20,479 nucleotides of DNA from Pelotomaculum sp. UBA3103 (GTDB taxonomy: Bacteria; Bacillota; Desulfotomaculia; Desulfotomaculales; Pelotomaculaceae), in assembly GCA_002365855.1 (NCBI GenBank), contig DFAP01000041.1, positions 933 to 21,411 of the forward strand, read 5' to 3'. How positions within the stretch are numbered: position 1 is the stretch's first letter; every line of letters begins with the position of its first letter. A model generated the notes under the pieces. The model had not been told where the DNA came from, did not search any database, and worked only from the letters and a program-made list of their open reading frames with translations. Shown here piece after piece: positions 7,284 to 14,293 of the stretch. Position numbers and translations under genes: made by a program.

Positions 7284-8669
7284 TTACATACACGGCCACA
7301 AAGGTCTTAATGAATTTTCCCTCACTTCTGCGTAAAGTTCCTCTATAAATCCGGTGCTTAAGTTACCGTCAGCAAATTTTTCACTGCCAAGTATGAGCAG
7401 GTTCGCAGGGATCGTCGTTTTAATACCGTCGATTTGAAAATGGATCAAGGCATTCCTCAGGTGTCTGATAGCCTCAAGCCGGTCATTCCCCCAGGCAATA
7501 ACCTTAGCCAGCAGCGGATCATAGTAAGGTGGGACGCTTCCACCTTCCTCAATGGCGTGGTCAATACGCAGAATACTATTGTCAATTTTAGGAAACACAA
7601 GTTTATTAATTGTTCCCGGCGAAGGAGTGAACGACAGCGGGTCTTCCGCATATACCCTCGCTTCAATTGCGTGCCCTTTTAACTCAACCTGTTCCTGGCT
7701 GATATCCAGCTTTATTCCTGAAGCGATTGTCAGCTGTTTCTTTACAATGTCTACTCCTGTCAGAAACTCCGTGACCGGGTGCTCCACCTGCAGCCTGGCA
7801 TTAACCTCCATGAAGTAGAATGCCCCGTCCTCGGACCTTAGAAATTCCATGGTGCCTGCGCCTTCGTAGCCCATGGCAAGACTTAACTTCCGGGTATAAT
7901 CATAAAGAGCGCTCCTGTCTTGATCCCTTACAACCGGTGAAGGTGATTCCTCGATGATTTTTTGGTAGCGTCTCTGTATGGAACACTCCCGTTCCCCCAG
8001 GCAAACACAATTGCCAAAACTGTCTGCGACGAACTGGACCTCCACATGCCTTGGGTTAGCTATTAATTTTTCAATGTAGCACTCCGGGTGGCCAAAAGCC
8101 AGTAGGCCAATCCTTGAAAGCCTCTCAAAAGCCCCTATGACCTGATCATCATCCTCGACCAACTCAATGCCTTTTCCTCCGCCCCCTTTGTCCAGTTTGA
8201 GAACAATAGGGTACCCATATTGATTAGTAAACTTATAAATCTCGTCCAAGTCACTTATCGTTTTAACGGTCCCCGGTACAACCGGTACTCCTGCATCGGC
8301 GGCGATTTTGCGGCAGTAGCATTTTGAGTCAATTGCCTTTAACACGCCCGGAGGCGGACCAGCCCAAACGGCTCCGCTAGCTGACACTGCTTCGGCAAAC
8401 GCGGCATTTTCGGAAAGGAATCCGTATCCCGGGTGAACAGCATCGGCGCCCGATTTTTTTAGCGCATCAATAATAGCCTCAATATTCAGGTAGCTTTTTA
8501 TCGGGTTGGCAGGACCAATATTAATAGCTTCGTCAGCCTGTTTCAGATAATACATGCCCTTATCTGCGTCAGAATAAACAGCCACTGTCTTGATGCCAAA
8601 ATTTTGACAGGCCCTCATAACCCTAGGTACGATTTCACCCCTGTTTGCTATCAGTAGCTTTTTAATCAC
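7284..8669 (-). CDS. Biotin carboxylase subunit (AccC-like)
   Basis: The 461-residue protein is a full-length ATP-grasp biotin carboxylase, which would carboxylate the biotin on the neighbouring carrier using ATP and bicarbonate. It shows the N-terminal MIKKLLIANRGEI motif, HPGYGFLSENAAFA (79-92), the glycine-rich loop KGGGGKGIE (161-169), LGERECSIQRRYQK (224-237) and EVNARLQVEHPVTE. The start is GTG 8669 with GGAAG upstream. It sits 22 nt after the carrier gene and beside PxpA/B/C homologues rather than acetyl-CoA carboxylase transferase genes. A role in a split urea-carboxylase-like or PxpABC-associated enzyme is therefore more likely than fatty-acid synthesis; this is inferred from context. 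Confidence 0.9.
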   Translation of the reverse strand: MIKKLLIANRGEIVPRVMRACQNFGIKTVAVYSDADKGMYYLKQADEAINIGPANPIKSYLNIEAIIDALKKSGADAVHPGYGFLSENAAFAEAVSASGAVWAGPPPGVLKAIDSKCYCRKIAADAGVPVVPGTVKTISDLDEIYKFTNQYGYPIVLKLDKGGGGKGIELVEDDDQVIGAFERLSRIGLLAFGHPECYIEKLIANPRHVEVQFVADSFGNCVCLGERECSIQRRYQKIIEESPSPVVRDQDRSALYDYTRKLSLAMGYEGAGTMEFLRSEDGAFYFMEVNARLQVEHPVTEFLTGVDIVKKQLTIASGIKLDISQEQVELKGHAIEARVYAEDPLSFTPSPGTINKLVFPKIDNSILRIDHAIEEGGSVPPYYDPLLAKVIAWGNDRLEAIRHLRNALIHFQIDGIKTTIPANLLILGSEKFADGNLSTGFIEELYAEVRENSLRPLWPCM

Positions 8670-8691
8670 TATTCCAACTTCCTTTGTTTTT

Positions 8692-8910
8692 TTAGGCTTC
8701 TAAAACAATCATGGGGCTTCCAATTTCTATCTCATCCCATTCTTTTACTAATATCTCCTTTACCACACCATCACTCTCCACAAAGACATGGATCTCTGTC
8801 TTCATACAATTGATCACGGCGACTTCCTGCCCCGCGGTCACTTTATCTCCTTCGTTCACCACTACACGTGCCACCAGACCCGGCATATGAGCCTTAACTG
8901 TTACTTCCAC
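8692..8910 (-). CDS. Biotin carboxyl carrier protein, stand-alone domain
   Basis: This 72-residue protein is a single biotinyl/lipoyl domain: VKAHMPGLVARVVVNEGDKV at the start, and the biotinylation loop INCMKTEI, with the target lysine at about residue 37. The usual AMKM is here CMKT, keeping the Met-Lys pair. The start is set at GTG 8910, because GGGAGG lies 8 nt upstream; ATG 8931 would place that site inside the gene. It follows pxpA closely and precedes the biotin carboxylase, so the three are surely cotranscribed. It would carry CO2 between the carboxylase and the PxpB/PxpC-type transferase domains. Confidence 0.9.
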   Translation of the reverse strand: MEVTVKAHMPGLVARVVVNEGDKVTAGQEVAVINCMKTEIHVFVESDGVVKEILVKEWDEIEIGSPMIVLEA

Positions 8911-8937
8911 CTTTCGTTCCTCCCTTAACATTAGTAC

Positions 8938-9687
8938 TTAAGTATTTTTAAGATTGGTCAGCTGTATACCCAGCTTCTCAAATTCTTCCTTAATCCTTTT
9001 GACTACATCAGCTGCATTGGGCGAGTCACCGTGGCAGCAGACAGTATCCGCCTCGGCGCTGATCAACTTGCCGCTGATTGTGTTTATTTGCTTGTCCCTG
9101 GCCACCATCACGGCTCTTTCTGCCACCTCCTCCGGAGACCGGGCTTTCTTGGAGCGCTCCAAAACCCAATTTCCTTTGTCGTCGTAGCTTAAGTCGACCA
9201 GAATTTCTGCGGCCATTTCCAAGCCCATTTCCATCCCGAGCCGCCAGATTAACGTTCCTTTGGGTATCATGACAAACAACGCGGGATTATAAGACTTGAT
9301 TGCCTCAAGGTAGGCCTGAGCGTACTTTTCCTCATCCGATACCATCCGGTAAAGTATCCCGTGCGGTTTGGCGTGCTGCATCTCCATACCGTTTATTCTG
9401 AGAAACGCGTCCAACGCCCCCAGCTGGTACAGGGTATCAGCCTTAAGTTCTTCCGGGGTTATATCCATACGCCTCCTGCCGAAACCCCTTTTATCCTCAA
9501 GGCCGGTGTGGGCGCCCACGGCAACACCGTTTTCCTTGGCGAGCCGGATCGTCTCGTACATCACCAGGGGGTCGCCGGCATGAAAGCCGCAGGCGACATT
9601 GGCCGAAGTGATATACTTCATCACCTCATCATCGTTTCCCAGTTTATATCTGCCGAAGCTTTCACCCATATCAACGTTGAGATCCAC
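8938..9687 (-). CDS. pxpA: LamB/YcsF family protein, PxpA-like amide-ring-opening subunit
   Basis: The 249-residue protein matches the LamB/YcsF family across its length: DLNVDMGESFG at the N-terminus, SANVACGFHAGDP, GFGRRRMDITPEEL, KPHGILYRM and a C-terminal CCHGDSPNA. In 5-oxoprolinase PxpABC this subunit works with PxpB and PxpC in ATP-dependent cleavage of 5-oxoproline, and the family name comes from lactam utilisation in Aspergillus nidulans (lamB). Here the usual GAHPG reads GAHTG. The start is GTG 9687 with GGGGTGA 7 nt upstream. Neighbouring aminotransferase and aldehyde-oxidoreductase genes suggest a simple lactam rather than 5-oxoproline as substrate; this is inference. The gene symbol marks family membership. 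Confidence 0.88.
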   Translation of the reverse strand: MDLNVDMGESFGRYKLGNDDEVMKYITSANVACGFHAGDPLVMYETIRLAKENGVAVGAHTGLEDKRGFGRRRMDITPEELKADTLYQLGALDAFLRINGMEMQHAKPHGILYRMVSDEEKYAQAYLEAIKSYNPALFVMIPKGTLIWRLGMEMGLEMAAEILVDLSYDDKGNWVLERSKKARSPEEVAERAVMVARDKQINTISGKLISAEADTVCCHGDSPNAADVVKRIKEEFEKLGIQLTNLKNT

Positions 9688-9728
9688 CTGAATTCACCCC
9701 TTCGAACTGAGATTTTACAGTAATGTTT

Positions 9729-10712
9729 TTATAGTAATGATTTTTCAGTAAACAGTTCCCTTTGTTCGATGCGAGCCTGAATTGCTTCCTCCGGAGTACA
9801 TAGTAAAAACTTGATATAATCTCTAGAAGGAGTCCCCTGCCCTACTTTCCAAAGGTCCGCGTTTATTATGGACAGGGCGCAAAAGTATCCGCCCAGGGTC
9901 GGCCCGTCTGCGATAAGGATGATGGGAGTGTTGCCGCAAATGTTAAGAGCGCCTCGCATGGAATAAGCATGGTCCACTATGTTTGACGGGTGGCTCCCGC
10001 CTACACCGCCGTCCTCCCTGGCAAAGAATCCAGGCTTCACCTCATCAAGACGGTATGCCGACCGGTTTGAGCTGTGTTGAATTTTGAAAGAGTGGCTGAA
10101 AAGGAAGTCCATCCCTTCTTCCGTTACATAATCGGGACAAGTGTTTGGACCCGGAATGGCTCTGATTTTCCATTCGCGTGAATATTCAGGAATCATCTTC
10201 TTGTTTAGCTTCCTGTCCTTAAGAGATGCGAGGTCCTGCGCCGGTTTACCGAACTTTAACACATCATCAGGCTGAAGCTTTCTGCCTTCAAAGCCACCAT
10301 AGCTTCCAAAGATACAGGTCGATTTACTGTCCAGGTAAACCGGTACATCAATACCTCCGGCAACTGCCATATAAGACCTGAACCCGAACTCGCTAAAATG
10401 GGAAAATTTAATGAGGTCTCCTTTTTTCACTTCAACCGATTCCCAGATGGGAATAGCCTGATCATTGATTGTAGGCTTCATATCAGTGCCTGTAACACTG
10501 ATAACAGTGTCAGCGCCGAATTCTGCCTGGAAATATCCGCCGGCGATCTCCAGTCCTGCTTCACCAACGGGGTTACCTACCAGCAGATTAGCAAATTCGA
10601 GGGATACATTATCCATGGCTCCTGCAGGAGCCATTCCTTTACCAAGGTAGCCCAGCCTGCCCGGCCAATCTTCAACTACAACTTCAATTCCCCCGTTTAA
10701 TATTTTTAACAT
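9729..10712 (-). CDS. pxpC: AHS2/KipA family carboxyltransferase-like subunit (PxpC-like)
   Basis: The 327-residue protein has the hallmark N-terminus of allophanate-hydrolase subunit 2 proteins (VEDWPGRLGYLGKGMAPAGAMD, FANLLVGNP, GLEI). It also has RSYMAVAGGIDVP in the middle and GPTLGGYF near the end. The AHS2 domain is half of the biotin-dependent carboxyltransferase of urea carboxylase, and PxpC of 5-oxoprolinase. The start is ATG 10712 with GGGAGGT upstream. It lies between the PxpB-like and PxpA-like genes, 41 nt from each. It probably forms a heteromer with the PxpB-like protein. Confidence 0.88.
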   Translation of the reverse strand: MLKILNGGIEVVVEDWPGRLGYLGKGMAPAGAMDNVSLEFANLLVGNPVGEAGLEIAGGYFQAEFGADTVISVTGTDMKPTINDQAIPIWESVEVKKGDLIKFSHFSEFGFRSYMAVAGGIDVPVYLDSKSTCIFGSYGGFEGRKLQPDDVLKFGKPAQDLASLKDRKLNKKMIPEYSREWKIRAIPGPNTCPDYVTEEGMDFLFSHSFKIQHSSNRSAYRLDEVKPGFFAREDGGVGGSHPSNIVDHAYSMRGALNICGNTPIILIADGPTLGGYFCALSIINADLWKVGQGTPSRDYIKFLLCTPEEAIQARIEQRELFTEKSLL

Positions 10713-10754
10713 TGTGTTTACCTCCCAACTAAATGATTTTATCCCTCATGTGAA

Positions 10755-11738
10755 TTACAATCTGGGAGCGGTCCTGGTACCTTCTCTTTGTTTCTCCTGG
10801 AATATTTTGGCGCCTTTTTGTACTTCTTCGGAATTATAAAACTCAAGATATTTTTTGACAGATATTTTATCTTCGGTTATATCATACTGGTAATCGGTTT
10901 GATTATGGACATGCTCAAAAATATATAAAATTTCTTCTTCTTCTACTTCATGGAACTTAATTCTGTCTGCCGACCTGTACAAGAACGGGCTATCTTTAAA
11001 TAGGGGGTGTTTTTGGCTGAATTGGAAGATTGGGATCGTCCTTCCGAACAGCTGGTACCCGCCTCCAGTGGGGGTAGTATAAGTAAAGACACAGGGACCG
11101 CCGATACCTACAGCGCCTTCAGGAGTCCAGGTTCTGGGGGGATTATATTTAGGAACTACAATAGCGCACCTCGGGTCCATCGGCCAAAAAAAACCGCCGC
11201 CCGGCCAGAAACCTCCCCCGCTGTTATACCATTCAGTACCAAGCAATACTTGTTTTACTTCGTCGACTGTAATACCGTTACACATAGCGATGTACTCCAG
11301 GTTATATCCGTTAATCACATTGGGGGCGTTAGGCCGCACCTCTTTTGTATATTTTTCTACCGCTTTTTTGGTTTCGCTGTCTTCAAATGCTATCGGCAGC
11401 TTTATGAGGCGTGACTCTACTACGATATCTTCAATTGATTTTACTAAGTCCTCCGCTTCCTTAATCTCCTCAATTAAGCTATTTGGGGAAAGAACTGTCG
11501 GATTGAAATGGAACAGGTTTGTCCTAATACCCGGCACCGTTTCAATTAATCCGTTTAATTTCTTTTCCAGGACCATTTCATTTACTACTTGCATTCTAAA
11601 TGAATCCTGAAGGTTCGCTCTTTGCTCGCGGCCGTACTCAACCTGCAAAAAACCGTCGCCGGCCTGTCTAAAAAGCACTTCCAGCCTGGACCCGGTTTCC
11701 GGCAAAGTATCCAAAATAACATCATATTTATTTTTCAT
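10755..11738 (-). CDS. pxpB: AHS1/KipI family subunit (PxpB-like), enlarged variant
   Basis: This is the AHS1 partner of the downstream AHS2 gene. It is 327 residues long, against roughly 220-250 for KipI/PxpB, with the extra length partly C-terminal (about 285-327, charged). The family outline is visible: VPGIRTNLFHFNPTVL, EYIAMCNGITVDEV, then MDPRCAIVVPKYNPPRTWTPEGAVGIGG and GGGYQLFGRTIPIF. The usual GFxPGFPYL stretch is replaced by a Gly/Trp/Phe-rich segment, SGGGFWPGGGFFWPMDP, which suggests an altered active-site pocket. The start is ATG 11738; its AGGAGG lies 12 nt away, a little far. It is the first lactam-opening gene after AOR in the sigma-54 operon. Confidence 0.82.
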   Translation of the reverse strand: MKNKYDVILDTLPETGSRLEVLFRQAGDGFLQVEYGREQRANLQDSFRMQVVNEMVLEKKLNGLIETVPGIRTNLFHFNPTVLSPNSLIEEIKEAEDLVKSIEDIVVESRLIKLPIAFEDSETKKAVEKYTKEVRPNAPNVINGYNLEYIAMCNGITVDEVKQVLLGTEWYNSGGGFWPGGGFFWPMDPRCAIVVPKYNPPRTWTPEGAVGIGGPCVFTYTTPTGGGYQLFGRTIPIFQFSQKHPLFKDSPFLYRSADRIKFHEVEEEEILYIFEHVHNQTDYQYDITEDKISVKKYLEFYNSEEVQKGAKIFQEKQREGTRTAPRL

Positions 11739-11898
11739 CTCTTATACTAACCTCCTGTCGTTTTGGATATTGTGAAAATAATGAAACATCATCAGCCAAT
11801 GGTATTATCAACTTTAACGCTTCAAGCCTCCCCTCCCCCTATTTTCTCGTCCTTCAATTTGTCTGCCGCTCTAAACTTAACATGGGTCAAATATAATA
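11739..11898. other. 160-nt gap between the AOR and PxpB-like genes
   Basis: No coding frame, strong hairpin with T-run, or sigma-54 promoter is seen here. AGGAGG for the PxpB-like gene (complement of about 11751-11756) is the only clear signal. Cotranscription from the AOR promoter is assumed. Confidence 0.4.
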
Positions 11899-13656
11899 TT
11901 ACGGACACTTAGGAACCCCGTCTTCATCCCATCCTCTAAGAGCATAATAATCCATAAGCATATATTCCATTTCCTCTCCGGTAATGGAATCGCCCGTCTC
12001 AGGCAACGCATGTTTGAATATCCGTGCGGGAAGTTGATCCTCTTTTTTACCAAAACCTTCGCGCAGGTTGAATACGCGGGTCATGGTAATGATGTCATTG
12101 GCCATGCGTCGCATTTCTTCAACGGGATAAGACCAACCGGTCAGTGCTTTAATAAGGCTCTGGAGCTCTTCCCATTGCAAAAAATCCCTATAAAAGACGC
12201 ACATTATTAATGTATTAAAGATGGTCAGCCTGTCTTCGAATTCGATATAGAGTGAGGCTTTGCCTTCAATAGCGGAAGGTGGAATCATACCGGCAATCTC
12301 AGGTTTATAAAAAGTGGCTCTTAAGTGACAGGCGCCGCGCGCAGAAGTCGCGTAGCCCAGGCCCATTCCTTTTAAAACGCGCGGGTCGTAACCGGCAGGC
12401 TCCATTCCTTTTACATGAATGGCAATATCTTCCAGACCCAAGGCCCGCGACGCGCGAATAATACCATCGGACATCACCGCGCCGGTGCCTTTCCTCAAAG
12501 ACATCTCCTCCAGCAGCCTAGCTGCGCCTTCAGCATCGCCATATGCGGGAAATTCTGGATAAAGCCCTCTTTCACGCGCTTCCATAGACAGCGCCACCAA
12601 ATTGCCGGCGGTTATAGTGTCAATGCCCTGGCGGTCACAAAGGTCATTCAAATAGATAATATCCTCCAGGCTATCAATGCAGCATAGTCCTCCAAAAGAG
12701 TAGATAGTTTCGTATTCCGGTCCCTCTATTGTCAGGCCCGCCCGCTTCCCTGACTTCACTGTGGTTAAATCACCGCAGGCCATAAAGCATCCCGGACAGG
12801 TCTTTGGCCTGACCTGAAAATTCTTAAGCAGGGCTTCCCCGCTGATTCTTTCCCAGCCTTCCAGCACACCTTTTGACCAATACCTGGTTGGAAACGCCTT
12901 AACGCTGTTTAAAATCGCAACCATTTGGGGCGTGCCGTATTTTCTGTAATTTTTTACTGCGGGAAGGTCTTTTGAGGAGGTGATGAGTTCTTTGACGAAG
13001 CTGTCCAGCTTGGCCTCGTCCGCAACAGGCGGTTTAAGGCTGCCGCAAAAAACAATGGCCTTCACGTTCTTACTGCCCAGTACGGCGCCAAGCCCGCCGC
13101 GGCCGGACGAGCGCCAGTAATTGTTCTCAATACAGGCGAAGCGGACCAGGTTTTCACCCGCCGGACCTATTACAACGGCTTGCGCGCCGGGTATACCAAC
13201 GCGTTCAATAGCCGCGTCCTCGGTCTCATAAGTATCAGCGCCCCACAAGTCACTGGCGTCGTAAAGGCTCATACCGGCATCCGAAATGGCTATGATTACC
13301 GGGTTGGCGGCCCTGCCTTTCAAAATAACGGCATTATAACCTGTAGCTTTAATCTTCGGCGCGACTTTTCCTCCGGCGTAGGACTCGGCATACCCTCCGG
13401 TTAAAGGAGACTTGCTGAAAACGCCATGGCGGCTGGAACCGGGCATGGGTGTACCAGTAGCAGGCCCCACTACGAATATAATACTGTTGTCAGGGCTGAG
13501 CGGATTTACACCCGGCTTGACGTTTTGCAGCAGCAAATACGTACCAAGTCCTTTGCCCCCTATGTACCTCTTTAAAATTTCAGGAGCAATCACTTCTTCA
13601 GTAGAAGATTGACTGTTAAGGTCGATCCTTAGCAGTTTTCCCTGTAAATCTTTCAT
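11899..13656 (-). CDS. Aldehyde:ferredoxin oxidoreductase (tungstopterin AOR family)
   Basis: The 585-residue enzyme would oxidise an aldehyde to the acid with reduction of ferredoxin, using a bis-pterin tungsten (or molybdenum) cofactor and one 4Fe-4S cluster in the cytoplasm. The cluster ligands are all present: C287, C290 and C294 in CPGCFMACG, and C486 in LIMCVF, at nearly the positions known from Pyrococcus AOR. The EGPEYE motif (311-316) and a histidine in GACHLRATFYKPE (441-453) match active-site regions. The longer frame from 13788 is rejected, because its first 44 codons cover the sigma-54 promoter and UTR, whereas ATG 13656 has GGAGGA 6-7 nt upstream. As first gene of the lactam-type operon, it probably oxidises the semialdehyde made by the divergent aminotransferase. 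No pterin synthesis gene is nearby. Confidence 0.92.
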   Translation of the reverse strand: MKDLQGKLLRIDLNSQSSTEEVIAPEILKRYIGGKGLGTYLLLQNVKPGVNPLSPDNSIIFVVGPATGTPMPGSSRHGVFSKSPLTGGYAESYAGGKVAPKIKATGYNAVILKGRAANPVIIAISDAGMSLYDASDLWGADTYETEDAAIERVGIPGAQAVVIGPAGENLVRFACIENNYWRSSGRGGLGAVLGSKNVKAIVFCGSLKPPVADEAKLDSFVKELITSSKDLPAVKNYRKYGTPQMVAILNSVKAFPTRYWSKGVLEGWERISGEALLKNFQVRPKTCPGCFMACGDLTTVKSGKRAGLTIEGPEYETIYSFGGLCCIDSLEDIIYLNDLCDRQGIDTITAGNLVALSMEARERGLYPEFPAYGDAEGAARLLEEMSLRKGTGAVMSDGIIRASRALGLEDIAIHVKGMEPAGYDPRVLKGMGLGYATSARGACHLRATFYKPEIAGMIPPSAIEGKASLYIEFEDRLTIFNTLIMCVFYRDFLQWEELQSLIKALTGWSYPVEEMRRMANDIITMTRVFNLREGFGKKEDQLPARIFKHALPETGDSITGEEMEYMLMDYYALRGWDEDGVPKCP

Positions 13657-13686
13657 CTTAGATCCTCCAAAACAATGATGGTTTAA

Positions 13687-13702
13687 AGCAAATAACATGC
13701 CA
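13687..13702 (-). promoter_or_regulatory. Sigma-54 (-24/-12) promoter of the AOR-pxp operon
   Basis: On the minus strand the sequence is TGGCATGTTATTTGCT, with GG and GC exactly 10 bp apart; it differs from TGGCACG-N4-TTGCW at one base. Transcription should begin near 13676, giving a leader of about 20 nt before the AOR start and its GGAGGA site. Confidence 0.85.
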
Positions 13703-13780
13703 ATAAATAATATTTTCACAAGAATCAGATAATTTAGTAACTTGTTATTTGTAAAGTTATTGAAAGTGGCATAATTAATA

Positions 13781-13798
13781 TAATGCAATTATGCATTA
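13781..13798. promoter_or_regulatory. Candidate enhancer site 1 (AATGCA-N4-TGCATT)
   Basis: TAATGCAATTATGCATTA has 7-bp inverted arms around 4 bp. It lies about 105-120 bp upstream of the predicted AOR transcription start, a usual place for a sigma-54 activator. An adjacent perfect palindrome, CATTATATAATG (13793-13804), overlaps it. Confidence 0.6.
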
Positions 13799-13870
13799 TA
13801 TAATGAATACTTCTTAAACATTTGGATGGTGGTTAATGGTCCTTACTGATGATGTTTAAAAACATTAAAT

Positions 13871-13888
13871 AAATGCAAATATGCATTG
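13871..13888. promoter_or_regulatory. Candidate enhancer site 2 (AATGCA-N4-TGCATT)
   Basis: AAATGCAAATATGCATTG repeats the same arms and 4-bp spacing as the site at 13781-13798, exactly 90 bp further upstream of the AOR promoter. Same arms, same gap and intergenic position argue against chance, although the region is AT-rich. Confidence 0.6.
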
Positions 13889-13921
13889 TCATATTATGAT
13901 ATTATACTTATTTTTTGATAC

Positions 13922-13993
13922 AAAAAAAGCGCCCACCTCAAGATAATACACATTCTATTGTTTTGAGCGCCATTGCTACTTTATTCATTTATG
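13922..13993 (-). ncRNA. Predicted small RNA of about 70 nt, or attenuated leader
   Basis: A consensus sigma-A promoter (14000-14028) predicts transcription from about 13993 leftwards. The transcript runs into a stem built from GCGCTCAA and TTGA(...)GCGC (13929-13932 and 13938-13941 pairing with 13963-13970), with a 5-nt bulge, followed by seven T's (complement of 13922-13928). It contains a tiny ORF, MALKTIECVLS, whose start has no good ribosome binding site. It could be a stand-alone sRNA, or a leader whose terminator controls readthrough towards AOR about 265 nt away. I do not recognise a known RNA family. Confidence 0.45.
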
Positions 13994-13999
13994 TTATGA

Positions 14000-14028
14000 A
14001 TTTTATCACCAAGCTGAATAATTGTCAA
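14000..14028 (-). promoter_or_regulatory. Consensus sigma-A promoter inside the divergent region
   Basis: On the minus strand TTGACA (complement of 14023-14028) and TAAAAT (complement of 14000-14005) are separated by exactly 17 bp. It points towards the predicted small RNA and the AOR gene. Confidence 0.65.
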
Positions 14029-14056
14029 TTATTTTTTAAATCTCTAAAAATAGTAT

Positions 14057-14072
14057 AATGCTATCTTGCATT
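14057..14072. promoter_or_regulatory. Candidate enhancer site 3 (AATGCT-N4-TGCATT)
   Basis: AATGCTATCTTGCATT matches the two other inverted repeats with one changed base in the left arm. It lies about 110-125 bp upstream of the predicted aminotransferase transcription start, mirroring the placing of site 1 relative to the AOR promoter. Confidence 0.5.
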
Positions 14073-14154
14073 TTGTTTTACAATAAGATATCCTTAATTT
14101 ATTAACTCGGTGCATTAACCGCTGAATTAAGCATGACCGGCTCCCAGTATGGAA

Positions 14155-14170
14155 TGGCACGATTTTTGCT
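14155..14170 (+). promoter_or_regulatory. Sigma-54 (-24/-12) promoter of the aminotransferase
   Basis: TGGCACGATTTTTGCT is a full match to TGGCACG-N4-TTGCW, with GG and GC 10 bp apart. The start of transcription should be near 14181, leaving an AT-rich leader of about 113 nt before the ATG at 14294. The leader holds small AT-only hairpins (14191-14210 and about 14221-14235), the second followed by six T's. Confidence 0.88.
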
Positions 14171-14293
14171 GCTTTGTTGATAAAACTTCTTTTGAAAAAT
14201 ATATTTCAAATTGTTTTGTATTAATTTAAAAATTAGTTTTTTATAGTCTCTTATCGCCGGATAGAACAGAAGAAGTTTAAGGGAGGTAAGCAT

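Noticed and set aside
11007..11414. Plus-strand ORF of 135 codons inside the PxpB-like gene.
   Set aside because: It is the antisense shadow of a well-supported family gene and has no recognisable domain.
13657..13788. 44-codon N-terminal extension of the AOR frame.
   Set aside because: It overlaps the sigma-54 promoter and enhancer site 1, is not AOR-like, and ATG 13656 has a strong ribosome binding site.
14221..14246. Intrinsic terminator or attenuator in the aminotransferase leader.
   Set aside because: The stem is five AT pairs only; too weak to call despite the six T's that follow.
14102..14293. Minus-strand ORF of 63 codons upstream of the aminotransferase.
   Set aside because: It covers the plus-strand sigma-54 promoter and AT-rich leader, with composition of non-coding DNA and no family resemblance.
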